Shown here in pieces: positions 55,889 through 64,000 of a stretch of 64,000 bases of DNA. Under the pieces are notes generated by a model, which saw only the letters and a list, made by a program, of their open reading frames with translations, did not search any database and was not told where the DNA came from. The stretch lies in NCBI RefSeq assembly GCF_001544915.2, contig NZ_FCOE02000002.1, forward strand, positions 472,459-536,458. Direction: 5' to 3'. A program made the translations under genes and the position numbers. Positions within the stretch are counted from its first letter, which is position 1, and each line of letters opens with the position of its first letter. This stretch comes from Caballeronia pedi. Its GTDB lineage: Bacteria > Pseudomonadota > Gammaproteobacteria > Burkholderiales > Burkholderiaceae.

Positions 55889-56971
55889 TCATCCGCTCAA
55901 CTGATTCGACGGGCTCGGCCGCCGTTCGCGTTGATGATGATCGAGGCTGCGTCTCAACATCTTCTTCACGAGGCCCTTGAGGAAGTGAATCGAGCGGTCC
56001 GCGCGCACGTTCAGGTCGAACGGTGCGAGCTCGCCGACTTCACGTCCGCTACGCTCGGTGAGTGTCGCGCGCGTGGTGCGATGATCGACGGCCATCGCGT
56101 TGAGCGTCTCGGAAGCATGTTTGAACGATGCACGATCTACGCGCGCACAGACGTGGCACGCGCGATGAAACAGCTTGTCGAACACGGTGAGCCAGAATTC
56201 GTCCATCTCGCCGCCGTCGCAGCGCGCGAGCGCTTCCTTGCCATTGGCTCGCAAATCCTCGATGTCGCGTAGCGTCGCGCATTGCGTGATGCTGCCGAAG
56301 CGTCGTCGATAACCGATCAACGGCGTGGGAATGCGATAAAGGCTGCTGGCGCGAAGATACGTCGACGGAACGACGGCCGCATCCTCGTAGTGTCGTCCCA
56401 CGGGAAACGGCGCGGCGTCGAAGAGTCCGGTGCGATACACGCGCGCCCAGGCGAAGGTATGAAAGCGGTCGGCGAACTGCTGCAGCGTGGCCTGATTCAT
56501 CGGCACACCACCGCCCGCGTTGTGATCGACCAGTGTGATGTCGTCGAGTTCGCGCCCGTCGTCGTCGATGATCTTCACGTTGTACTCCACCACATCCCAC
56601 TTGCCTTCGGCGAGAACGGGAATGACAGCTTCGGTGAAGCCCTTCAGATAGATGTCGTCGCCGTCAAGAAAACCGACATAAGGCGTGCGCACCGCCGCGA
56701 GCCCGGTGTTGCGCGCGGCGCTCAGGCCGCCGTTTTCCTGTTGAATCAGTTCGATATGCACACCGCGATCGCGCTCGACCATCGCGCGTGCTGCGGCGTA
56801 GGTCTCGTCGCGAGAACCGTCATCGACCACGATGATCTTCATCGCATCGATATGAGGCTGCGACAGAAGGGATTCGAGCGCTTCCTCGATATAGCCCTCG
56901 ATGTTGTACGCCGCCACCACGATGGTCAGCAGCGGATTCGTGTCATGCAAAGAGTCGCTTTCAAACGGCAT
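55889..56971 (-). CDS. Family 2 glycosyltransferase
   Basis: 360 residues from the ATG at 56971, after GGAG; the frame is open to 57262. GT-A motifs: LTIVVAAYNIEGYIEEALES, IIVVDDGSRDETY, QENGGLSAARNTGL and the metal-binding FLDGDDIY. It adds a sugar to a polysaccharide or lipid acceptor. It is not in a glycan cluster, so the polymer cannot be identified. The C-terminal 60 residues are basic. Confidence 0.9.
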   Translation of the reverse strand: MPFESDSLHDTNPLLTIVVAAYNIEGYIEEALESLLSQPHIDAMKIIVVDDGSRDETYAAARAMVERDRGVHIELIQQENGGLSAARNTGLAAVRTPYVGFLDGDDIYLKGFTEAVIPVLAEGKWDVVEYNVKIIDDDGRELDDITLVDHNAGGGVPMNQATLQQFADRFHTFAWARVYRTGLFDAAPFPVGRHYEDAAVVPSTYLRASSLYRIPTPLIGYRRRFGSITQCATLRDIEDLRANGKEALARCDGGEMDEFWLTVFDKLFHRACHVCARVDRASFKHASETLNAMAVDHRTTRATLTERSGREVGELAPFDLNVRADRSIHFLKGLVKKMLRRSLDHHQRERRPSPSNQLSG

Positions 56972-57326
56972 AGATGACGCTCCATCGGAATGATTGGGGC
57001 ACTGTCCCTTCGCATGTTGAAGCGAAGAATGCAATCTGGTCTGATGGATGCGGCTGGTGCGGCGACCGTGCCGCGTTATTGTTGGAGCATGTCGCGTCAT
57101 ATGGCGGGCCCCGATGCCCCGGCCTGACGTGCATGTCGAAAGAGCAAACGCTGATAGAGCCGCTTTCTCGGGGCAAGGTTCCCCGAGTGCATGCATGTTA
57201 GCCCTGCAAAAAAACGAATCGATGACACGCGAATTCGAGCGTGCGTTGCATGTTACAGGCAACAGGGCGTGTGCGGCATATTTTCAAATGTAGCAAATGC
57301 AGTGCCATGCTTCATCGGCGCCCCGG
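56972..57326. other. Intergenic region upstream of the glycosyltransferase gene
   Basis: 355 bp with no convincing gene. It must hold the glycosyltransferase promoter and the 3' end of the DUF4148 gene. No clear terminator or operator was seen. Confidence 0.5.
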
Positions 57327-57587
57327 TCAGTGACGCTTATAGAGGCCCTGTCCGAGTGCTTGCGCCGAGGGTTGCGTGACCCAGCCGCTTTGCACGCTGC
57401 CTTCGCTGCCGGCGCCATAACTCTTGTCGGGATAGCCGATCCTGGACTGATGCAAGGTACCGTCGCGTTCCGCCTGGGCGACTTGCATGTCGACCTCGGC
57501 CCGCGTGGCGGTGGGCGATGATTGTGCATAGGAAAGCATCGGCACCATGACGGCGCATGCGAGCAGGGCGGCTGCGAGTTTCTTCAT
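57327..57587 (-). CDS. DUF4148-like exported small protein
   Basis: 86 residues from the ATG at 57587. Signal peptide (MKKLAAALLACAVMVPMLSYAQ), then TRAEVDMQVAQAERDGTLHQ, YPDKSYGAGS. It is a divergent relative of the DUF4148 protein at 22052-22351. Function unknown. The frame is open to 57620 but there is no support for the longer form. Confidence 0.78.
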   Translation of the reverse strand: MKKLAAALLACAVMVPMLSYAQSSPTATRAEVDMQVAQAERDGTLHQSRIGYPDKSYGAGSEGSVQSGWVTQPSAQALGQGLYKRH

Positions 57588-57665
57588 GATCGTTCTCCTT
57601 GAAAGATTGGAACCCGACAAGGAGACTAGGCCCGAAAAATTAGCCGATCATGAGTGCAAGCGCGC

Positions 57666-58718
57666 TCAGACGTTCTCCGGCGTATAGAGCTGCGCCGGCA
57701 ACGGATACTGGCTCGCCTGCGCGGCCTCGCCCGGCAACGCTTGCAGCGCGCGCAACATCGCCTGAATCGCCGTCTCGGCGATGCGCTGCAGCGGCGTATC
57801 GATCACGAGATCGATGACGCCTTCGACGAGCGCTTCGTACCGATCCGGCATGAGATCGCTGCACACGGTCACGATGCGACGTCCCATCGCTTCCTCACGC
57901 AGCGCGCGAATCACACCGCCCACGCCGCCGCCCGGAATATAGAGTCCAGCGAGATCGTCATGACGCGCGAGCATGGCGAGTGTCGCTTCGTAGGCAAGTT
58001 GCTTGTCTTCGAGGTTGATCTGCGTGTCGAGCACGCGCAGACCGGGCGCATGCTCGCGCAAGTACGAGCGAAAGCTGATCTCACAGCTTTCCTGCCCGAG
58101 ATAGCGCGGCGTGCCGACGAAAACGCCCACCGTGCCTTCGTCGCGACGCGTGAGCCGGCTCACGGCCCACGCGGCCGTGCGTCCGCTCTTGCGCGGGTCC
58201 ACGCCGATATAACCCGCCCGCAACGGCGCGCTCAGATCCGACAGCAGCGTGACGGTGGGTTTGCCCTGCCCATGCAGCGTTTCGATCGCAGCCGTCACAT
58301 GCGGATGATCGACCGCGACGACGCCGAGCGCATCGGCCTGCTCGCCGAGCGAAAGCAGCGTGCGTGCGATGGACGCGGGATCGAGTTCATCCATGTATTC
58401 GATGACGGCCGTGCAATGCTCGGGCTCGTGACGCGCGGCCGCGTCCTTCAAAATGCGGGCAAAGGTCTGATAAAACGGATCGGCGCGCTTCTGCAAGCAG
58501 AAGCCCAGCGTGTGCTGTGCGTGATGCTCTCCGCGTTGCGCGCGCAGCCGCTCGCGCATCAACCCCGCACCGTGATAGCCGATGCGCTCCGCCGCTTCGA
58601 TCACACGCAAGGCGGTGCCTTCACGCACGCTGATGCGTCCGTTGAACACGCGATCGACCGTCGCCGGACTGACGCCGGCAGCCTCCGCCACTGACTGAAG
58701 AGTGGGACGCTTGCTCAT
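57666..58718 (-). CDS. LacI family transcriptional regulator
   Basis: 350 residues. HTH TLQSVAEAAGVSPATVDRVF at the start; the sugar-binding-like core contains LYIPGGGVGGVIRALREEAM. It is divergent from the desaturase / Rieske / SDR operon and probably represses it. Its recognition helix (SPATVDRV) differs from the other LacI protein of the window. Confidence 0.93.
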   Translation of the reverse strand: MSKRPTLQSVAEAAGVSPATVDRVFNGRISVREGTALRVIEAAERIGYHGAGLMRERLRAQRGEHHAQHTLGFCLQKRADPFYQTFARILKDAAARHEPEHCTAVIEYMDELDPASIARTLLSLGEQADALGVVAVDHPHVTAAIETLHGQGKPTVTLLSDLSAPLRAGYIGVDPRKSGRTAAWAVSRLTRRDEGTVGVFVGTPRYLGQESCEISFRSYLREHAPGLRVLDTQINLEDKQLAYEATLAMLARHDDLAGLYIPGGGVGGVIRALREEAMGRRIVTVCSDLMPDRYEALVEGVIDLVIDTPLQRIAETAIQAMLRALQALPGEAAQASQYPLPAQLYTPENV

Positions 58719-58863
58719 ATTTGATGGAAATGATGGCTTTTTGAATCACGCGATGATGCTTAAAGATAGCAAATGCGCGCGAAGATTGCGCCGTCAATGC
58801 GACGCTCCTATCATCGATCCAGTAATGATGAATGATGTAATTTCAATCATCGGCTGAGGGGAC

Positions 58864-59943
58864 ATGATGGATTCGAAGCAATTCGACGGCGCCGGCGCGC
58901 GGGATCGTCATCGCGATTACGGATTGATCGGCGGTGCGGGCGAGCGCGCGCAAGCGGCGGGTCTCGTCAATGCCGACTGGTACAAGTGCGCCGTGCCGCG
59001 TCCCCTGATGAAAAGCCTGATGCAACGCGGCGACGCGCGTGCTATCCGCGACACGCTACTGTGGTATGCGGTGATCATCGCGAGCGGCGTGCTTGCATGG
59101 TTCGCATGGCAATCGCATACGCTGTGGGCGATTCCCGCCTTCCTTCTTTACGGCGCGCTCTATTGCGGTCCGGCCGATTCCCGCTGGCACGAGAGCGGTC
59201 ACGGCACCGCGTTCAGAACATCGTGGATGAACAAGGCGCTCTATCAGGTGGCGTCGTTTCAGGTGTTCCGCCGTCCGACCATCTGGCGATGGAGCCACGC
59301 GCGTCATCATACGGACACGCTCGTCGTCGGACGCGATCGCGAAATCGCCGTGCCCTTGCCCGCGGACTGGCTGAGCATCGCGCTGAATGTCTTTGCGTTG
59401 AAGCATGCTGCGGGCGAAGTGCCGAAGATCATCTCGTCGGCGTTCGGGCATATCGGCGAAGAAGAACAGACTTACGTGCCCGAGTCGGAATGGCCCAAGG
59501 TGATTCGGGAAGCGCGCGCGTGGCTTGCGATCTACGCTGTGGTGATCGCCGCGTGTTTCGTGTTCCATTCGATCTTGCCGCTGCTTTATATCGGCCTGCC
59601 GAGCCTGTACGGCGCATGGCTTTATCTCTTCTTCGGCCTGACGCAACACGCGGGCATGCCGGAGAACGTGCTCGATCATCGCAAGAACTGCCGTACCGTG
59701 ATGATGAATCCCGTGTTCAGGTTTCTTTATCTGAACATGAACTATCACGTCGAGCATCACATGTTTCCGATGGTCCCGTACTACGCGCTGCCGCGTCTTC
59801 ACGAAACGGTGAAGCACGACATGCCGCCGCCCTATGCGAGCACGATCGCGGCGTATGCGGAAATCATTCCGGCGCTCGTGCGGCAGACGCGCGATCCGTC
59901 GTACCACGTCGAGCGGCCGATGCCCGCGGCGACACAGGCATAA
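58864..59943 (+). CDS. Fatty-acid-desaturase-like di-iron enzyme (MocD-like)
   Basis: 359 residues with a GAGGGGAC ribosome site. Three His boxes: HESGH (about 101-105), HARHH (about 143-147) and HVEHH (about 297-301), with membrane segments between them. The family includes desaturases, hydroxylases and rhizopine-catabolism MocD. It leads a three-gene operon with a Rieske ferredoxin (25 bp on) and an SDR, opposite a LacI gene. The MocD/MocE gene pair is known for rhizopine (an inositol amine) breakdown. The real substrate here is unknown. Confidence 0.9.
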   Translation: MMDSKQFDGAGARDRHRDYGLIGGAGERAQAAGLVNADWYKCAVPRPLMKSLMQRGDARAIRDTLLWYAVIIASGVLAWFAWQSHTLWAIPAFLLYGALYCGPADSRWHESGHGTAFRTSWMNKALYQVASFQVFRRPTIWRWSHARHHTDTLVVGRDREIAVPLPADWLSIALNVFALKHAAGEVPKIISSAFGHIGEEEQTYVPESEWPKVIREARAWLAIYAVVIAACFVFHSILPLLYIGLPSLYGAWLYLFFGLTQHAGMPENVLDHRKNCRTVMMNPVFRFLYLNMNYHVEHHMFPMVPYYALPRLHETVKHDMPPPYASTIAAYAEIIPALVRQTRDPSYHVERPMPAATQA

Positions 59944-59968
59944 AGACGACATAGGGAGACGACTTGTC

Positions 59969-60277
59969 ATGACGCAATGGATCGACGCAGCCGCGCTGGA
60001 CGACATCGAAGACGAAGACGTGATGCGCTTCGATCACGATGGCCGCACGTTCGCCATCTACCGGGTCAACGATGCCGTGTACGCCAGCGATGGCCTTTGC
60101 ACGCATGAGCACGTGCACCTGAGCGACGGATTCGTGATGGACCATGTGATCGAATGTCCGAAGCACAATGGCCGCTTCGATATCCGCGATGGCAGTGCTC
60201 TGTGTGCGCCCGTATGCGAAAAGTTGCAGACGTATCCCGCGAAAGTGGAAGGCGGGCGCATCTTCATCGAAGTGTGA
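59969..60277 (+). CDS. Rieske [2Fe-2S] ferredoxin, MocE-like
   Basis: 102 residues from the ATG at 59969, with AGGGAG upstream; the frame is open to 59834. Rieske motifs are intact: C-T-H in LCTHEHVHLSD and C-P-K-H in IECPKHNGRF. It should pass electrons to the adjacent di-iron enzyme. No dedicated ferredoxin reductase gene is in the window, so a reductase from elsewhere must serve. It is followed by the SDR gene 20 bp on. Confidence 0.93.
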   Translation: MTQWIDAAALDDIEDEDVMRFDHDGRTFAIYRVNDAVYASDGLCTHEHVHLSDGFVMDHVIECPKHNGRFDIRDGSALCAPVCEKLQTYPAKVEGGRIFIEV

Positions 60278-60297
60278 CGGCATCACGGAGAACGACG

Positions 60298-61107
60298 ATG
60301 ACTCAGCTCGAAGGCAAGGTCGCGGTCATCACCGGCGGCGCGCAAGGTCTCGGCGCGGCCGTGGCGGCGCTGTTCGCGGAGCGAGGCGCGCACGGCATCG
60401 TGATCTGTGCGCGCTCGAAGGACAAGGGCGAACAGAAAGCGCGCGAACTCGCCGAAGCGAGCGGAGCGCAGGTGCGCTTCGTCGCGGCGGATCTGTCGCG
60501 TGTGGAAGATTGCCGCGCGGTGATTGCTGCGACGGATGAACAGTTCGGGCGCATCGACGTGCTCGTCAATGCAGCGGCGAGCACTGAACGCGGCACGATC
60601 CTCGATACCGATCCCGAACTCTTCGATCGCATGTTCGCGACCAACGTGCGCGCGCCGTTCTTTCTGATGCAGGAAGCGATCCGCATCATGAAGCGCGAAG
60701 GGACCGAAGGCGCGATCGTCAACATCTGCTCGATGTCGGCGATGGCGGGGCAGCCGTTCATCGCCGCATATTGCGCGTCGAAGGGCGCGCTCGCCACGCT
60801 CACGCAGAACACGGCCTATGCGTTGCTGCGCAATCGCATCCGCGTGAACGGGCTGAATCTGGGCTGGATGGCGAGCGAAGGCGAAGACCGCATCCAGCGC
60901 ACGCATCATGGCGCGGACGACGACTGGCTCGAACGCGCCGCCGCCGCGCAGCCTTTCGGGCGCTTGATCAACACGAACGAAGCGGCGCGTGCGGTCGCCT
61001 ATCTCGCGAGCGCGGAATCAGGGCTGATGACGGGCTCGATGATCAACTTCGATCAATCTGTGTGGGGCGCATATGACGACGCGCCGCATCCGCTGGAACC
61101 GCTTTGA
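60298..61107 (+). CDS. SDR family oxidoreductase
   Basis: 269 residues from the ATG at 60298 after CGGAGA; the frame is open to 60154. TGGAQGLGAAVA, VNAAAS (instead of NNAG), CSMSAMAG serine region and the YCASK motif. It is the last gene of the desaturase / ferredoxin operon and probably oxidises the hydroxylated product. It is convergent with the chemoreceptor gene (18-bp gap). Confidence 0.92.
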   Translation: MTQLEGKVAVITGGAQGLGAAVAALFAERGAHGIVICARSKDKGEQKARELAEASGAQVRFVAADLSRVEDCRAVIAATDEQFGRIDVLVNAAASTERGTILDTDPELFDRMFATNVRAPFFLMQEAIRIMKREGTEGAIVNICSMSAMAGQPFIAAYCASKGALATLTQNTAYALLRNRIRVNGLNLGWMASEGEDRIQRTHHGADDDWLERAAAAQPFGRLINTNEAARAVAYLASAESGLMTGSMINFDQSVWGAYDDAPHPLEPL

Positions 61108-61125
61108 ATCGGCAGTTTTATCGAA

Positions 61126-63081
61126 TCAGACGCGGAACATGCTGACCGCGTGCGCGAGCCGTTCGGCCTGATCGCGCAGTTCGGTGGTCGAATGCTCCGC
61201 TTCACCGACGAGCGCGGCGTTCTGCTGCGTCGCTTCGCCAATGAGCATGACCGCGCTGTTGACCTGTTCGATGCCGCTCGCCTGCTCGCGGGACGCGACG
61301 CCGATTTCATCGACGATGGCATTCACGCGCGACACCCGCTCGACGATGCTCCCCATCGTGCTGCTCGCCTGCTCGGCAATCCTGTAGCCCTGCGAGACCT
61401 TCGCGGCGGATTCCGCGATCAACACCTCGATTTCCTTCACGGCGCTGGCGCTGCGTTGCGCGAGCGCGCGCACTTCCGAAGCGACCACCGCGAAGCCATT
61501 GCCGTGTTCGCCCGCCCGCGCCGCTTCCACTGCGGCGTTCAACGCGAGAATGTTGGTCTGGAACGCGATGCCTTCGATGGTCGCGGTGATATCGGCGATG
61601 CGGCGCGCAGAGGCACCGATCTCGCCCATCGTTTCGACCACGCGTCCGACCGCCTGCCCGCCCTCGCGCGCGGCGTCTGAAGCCGATGCGACGAGCGTGC
61701 CCGCCTGCGCGGTGTTTGCCGCGTTCTGCTGCACGGTGGACGTGATTTCCTCCATGCTCGCGGCGGTCTCCTCGACGCTCGCCGCTTGCGTGGCGATGCG
61801 CGTCGCGATGTCGCTGCTGCCTGACGCGATGCGCGCCGTGCCTTCGTTCATGTCGGCCGAAGCGCTGCGCACTTGCGCGACGATGCCCGCGAGGCCGCGC
61901 GCGATTCCGTCGATCGCGCGCATCAGACGGCCGATGTCATCCTCGCGCGTGCTGTCGATACGCACGGTGAGATCGCCCGCCGCGATGCGTTCGGAAGCGC
62001 GCGTCACGTCATCGATCGGACGGCCGACGAGCTTGGCGACCGCATAAAGCAGCACACCGACGAGCAGCGCGACCACGACGAGCCCGAGCACGAGAAAGCG
62101 ATTGCGGCTCGCGTGCACGTCCGCCAGCAATTCATCGCGATACGCGATGCCGCCGATCATCCATTGCCACTGCGGCACCGTCATGTAGACGATTTCCTTC
62201 GTGCCGCCGTGCACGCGCGCATCGGCGCCCGCGATATCCGCGCCGTCGAACGTGAGCGTGCCTTCGCGCGTCTCGAGCATCTGCCTGAAGGGCGCGACGC
62301 GGTCATCGGCGAGTTCGCCTTTCGAACCGGGATGCACGAGCAGCTTGCCGCGATTCGCGCCGCTCGAAGCATCGACGACGAAGTGATAACCGCTTGCGCC
62401 GATTACGAGGTTCGCGATGGTGTCCTGCAGCGCGGCGAATTCGGACGTCACGTCCACGCCGACGAAGAGCGCGCCGATCACGCGGCCCGATGTATCGGTG
62501 ACAGGCTTGTACTCGGTGATGTACTGCTTGCCGAACAGCGCCGCGATGCCGATGTACGGCTTGCCGGCCAGCATCGGCGCATACGCCGGGCCTTTGCGGT
62601 CGAGCAGCGTGCCGATCGCGCGCGTGCCGTCCTGCTTCTTGAGCGAGGTCGTCACGCGCACGAAATCGTCGCCGGTGCGGGCGAAGATCGTCGCGATCGC
62701 GCCGCTTTCCTCGAGGAAAGCGTCGGGAATCGCGAAGTCGTTGTTCAGCGGCTTGTCGCCCGCGAGGAAGACGGGCGTGGCCACACCGCCGATGTCCACG
62801 GTACGCGTCTCGTCGAGTGTGAAAGCGGCGGGCAGGCGGTGCGCGAAGATCGTCATGAAGCGCGTGACCTCGGCGCTCACGGCCTTGTCGTACAGGCCGA
62901 TCATCGTCGCGATCGAGCGATTCTCGCTTTCGACGCGCGCGAGCGCGTGCGTGTCCACCTGTTCGCCGGCGCTTCTCGTGACCGCAATGGTGAAAAAGGC
63001 AACGACGACTGCCGTGAGCGCGCAGGCGAGCACGGCGAATTTGGTCCCGACATTCATTCGGGCCAGAGCATTACGAAACAT
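61126..63081 (-). CDS. Methyl-accepting chemotaxis protein with Cache sensor
   Basis: 651 residues. Membrane segment at about 13-35, Cache_3-Cache_2-type periplasmic sensor to about 325, second membrane segment near 330-350 ([20 protein letters not shown]), HAMP to about 405, and a cytoplasmic signalling coiled coil with the hairpin tip [37 protein letters not shown]. No C-terminal CheR-binding pentapeptide is seen. It would steer swimming toward a small ligand. A FliA-type promoter lies 37 bp upstream. Confidence 0.95.
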   Translation of the reverse strand: MFRNALARMNVGTKFAVLACALTAVVVAFFTIAVTRSAGEQVDTHALARVESENRSIATMIGLYDKAVSAEVTRFMTIFAHRLPAAFTLDETRTVDIGGVATPVFLAGDKPLNNDFAIPDAFLEESGAIATIFARTGDDFVRVTTSLKKQDGTRAIGTLLDRKGPAYAPMLAGKPYIGIAALFGKQYITEYKPVTDTSGRVIGALFVGVDVTSEFAALQDTIANLVIGASGYHFVVDASSGANRGKLLVHPGSKGELADDRVAPFRQMLETREGTLTFDGADIAGADARVHGGTKEIVYMTVPQWQWMIGGIAYRDELLADVHASRNRFLVLGLVVVALLVGVLLYAVAKLVGRPIDDVTRASERIAAGDLTVRIDSTREDDIGRLMRAIDGIARGLAGIVAQVRSASADMNEGTARIASGSSDIATRIATQAASVEETAASMEEITSTVQQNAANTAQAGTLVASASDAAREGGQAVGRVVETMGEIGASARRIADITATIEGIAFQTNILALNAAVEAARAGEHGNGFAVVASEVRALAQRSASAVKEIEVLIAESAAKVSQGYRIAEQASSTMGSIVERVSRVNAIVDEIGVASREQASGIEQVNSAVMLIGEATQQNAALVGEAEHSTTELRDQAERLAHAVSMFRV

Positions 63082-63117
63082 GGGGAGGGTGCTGAACGAT
63101 AAGAGTTGTACACGCCC

Positions 63118-63145
63118 TTATCGGCAAATGCCTGTCGCGTCTTTA
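63118..63145 (-). promoter_or_regulatory. Candidate sigma-28 (FliA) promoter of the chemoreceptor gene
   Basis: On the leftward strand TAAA (63142-63145) is followed by 16 nt and the exact -10 GCCGATAA (63118-63125). The spacing is one longer than the E. coli consensus. The start codon at 63081 would have a leader of about 30 nt. Confidence 0.6.
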
Positions 63146-63472
63146 ATTTTTCGGCCGCACCAGGGGTGGCATGCAAAACACCGTATGCAAGCGCGCAGGA
63201 ACCGGGATGTTAAAAAACGATTAACTTTCATATTCGTAAGGAGTAACACAAGGAATATGGCCTCCCAAGGCCGTCACAGGCTGGATTAGGGCAAATCCTA
63301 GGATAGCCAGTAGGCAGCAAACCCACTATTCTTCGAAAAACGTTTTCCAACACCGGGTCGGTTGCGGCTTCTGCCTCAGGCAAAACCACGCAAAGCCACG
63401 CCCACGGCGCTCGTCGCCGTCCATGCAACAAAGAACGCGGCACGACGAGCGCCGCCGCGTCCGGAGACTTTC
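63146..63472 (+). promoter_or_regulatory. Intergenic region upstream of the MFS gene with palindromes
   Basis: 327 bp, no gene. It holds a perfect palindrome AAAACGTTTT (63337-63346) with central CG like LacI-family operators, a GGATT/AATCC dyad with 6-nt centre (63283-63298), and a GGCC/GGCC stem (63259-63272). The MFS promoter must be here. Which regulator acts is not known. Confidence 0.4.
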
Positions 63473-64000
63473 ATGAACACTGTCGTTGCCGGCGTCGTGC
63501 GAACCGCGAGCCGTTATCGCTGGACCGTGTGCGCGCTACTCTTCTTCGCCACGGTCATCAATTACATGGACCGGCAGATCCTCGGTCTGCTCGCGCCGAT
63601 GCTGCAGCACGACATCGGCTGGACGCAGGTGCAGTACGGCCGCATCGTGATCGCGTTCTCGGCCTTTTACGCGGTCGGTCTGCTTTGCTTCGGGCGCATC
63701 GTCGACTGGCTCGGCACGCGCATCTCCTACGCGCTCGCCATGTTCGTGTGGAGTATCGCCGCGATGCTGCACGCAGCCGTCGGCTCGGTGATGGGCTTCG
63801 CGATGGTCCGCGCGTTGCTCGGCATCGGCGAGGGCGGCAACTTCCCGGCGGCGATCAAGACGACCGCCGAATGGTTCCCACGCAGCGAGCGCGCCCTGGC
63901 AACCGGCATCTTCAACTCCGGCGCGAATATCGGCGCAGTGTTCGCGCCCGCGCTCATTCCGGCCATCGCGGTGACGTTCGGCTGGCGCGCGGCGTTCGTG
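63473..64000 (+). CDS. MFS transporter, ExuT/hexuronate type (N-terminal part only)
   Basis: The first 176 residues are in the window; the gene runs off its right end. GGAG 9 nt upstream supports the ATG at 63473. FATVINYMDRQILGLLAPML and the MFS motif GRIVDWLGTRISYALAMF, plus LGIGEGGNFPAAIKTTAEWF, are typical of the hexuronate and related sugar-acid carriers of the ACS family. It is likely an inner-membrane proton symporter; the next genes would show the pathway. Confidence 0.9.
   Translation, partial: MNTVVAGVVRTASRYRWTVCALLFFATVINYMDRQILGLLAPMLQHDIGWTQVQYGRIVIAFSAFYAVGLLCFGRIVDWLGTRISYALAMFVWSIAAMLHAAVGSVMGFAMVRALLGIGEGGNFPAAIKTTAEWFPRSERALATGIFNSGANIGAVFAPALIPAIAVTFGWRAAFV

Noticed and set aside
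61873..63102. 409-residue + strand frame
   Set aside because: Antisense to the chemoreceptor. Composition typical of shadow frames.

Overview
The window is GC-rich, densely coded bacterial DNA with many LysR, LacI, AraC, TetR, ECF and sigma-54 regulators, several short-chain dehydrogenases, and small families typical of Burkholderiaceae (DUF4148, DUF3563, YdcH/DUF465, a VC0807-like membrane protein). I infer a Burkholderia/Paraburkholderia/Caballeronia-type beta-proteobacterium. No rRNA, tRNA, ribosomal, replication or phage gene was seen. With so many catabolic and regulatory genes, an accessory or second chromosome is likely. No insertion sequence, CRISPR array or prophage was recognised.

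Layout: 1-2.7 kb holds a leftward catabolic operon (AhpD-like protein, LysR, SDR, MFS). 2.8-8.4 kb holds a PAS hybrid kinase, an exported aldose epimerase and a GntP permease. 8.4-12.3 kb is an ECF41 sigma factor module (sigma factor, AhpD-like protein, cupin, LysR, Ohr) in which two genes sit behind copies of the same 58-bp promoter-like block, one of them now in front of a gene remnant. 12.3-17.7 kb is a leftward SDR / flavoprotein dehydrogenase / NIPSNAP / MFS operon divergent from an AraC regulator. 17.8-22.4 kb has periplasmic trehalase, a tautomerase, an atypical SDR, a haloacid dehalogenase and small proteins. 22.4-27.7 kb is an MFS / amidohydrolase / isocitrate-lyase-family operon divergent from LysR plus an epoxide hydrolase. 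27.7-31.3 kb has a phytanoyl-CoA dioxygenase, an acyltransferase and a MATE exporter.

31.7-38.3 kb is signalling: a VpsR-type sigma-54 activator, a double-receiver protein and a 1314-residue hybrid kinase with a Cache sensor, two receivers and an Hpt domain. 38.6-46.8 kb mixes small stress or house-keeping genes (DUF3563, YdcH, PPK2, cold-shock protein, class II aldolase) and a DUF1493 gene broken at a homopolymer. 46.8-51.8 kb is a LacI-controlled sugar ABC transporter with a perfect 20-bp operator. 51.9-57.6 kb has DUF1349, an HdeD/papain-fold fusion, NmrA with TetR, and an orphan glycosyltransferase. 57.7-61.1 kb is a LacI-divergent desaturase / Rieske ferredoxin / SDR operon resembling rhizopine-catabolism MocD/MocE. 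The window ends with a chemoreceptor that has a FliA-type promoter and the start of a second MFS carrier.

The main theme is many small nutrient-scavenging cassettes, each with its own regulator and, in several cases, a legible operator. The most novel signals are the duplicated promoter block of the ECF41 module, the 62-bp hairpin beside it, the HdeD/permuted-papain fusion, and the tyrosine-less SDR. All functions come from reading motifs. No database search was run.
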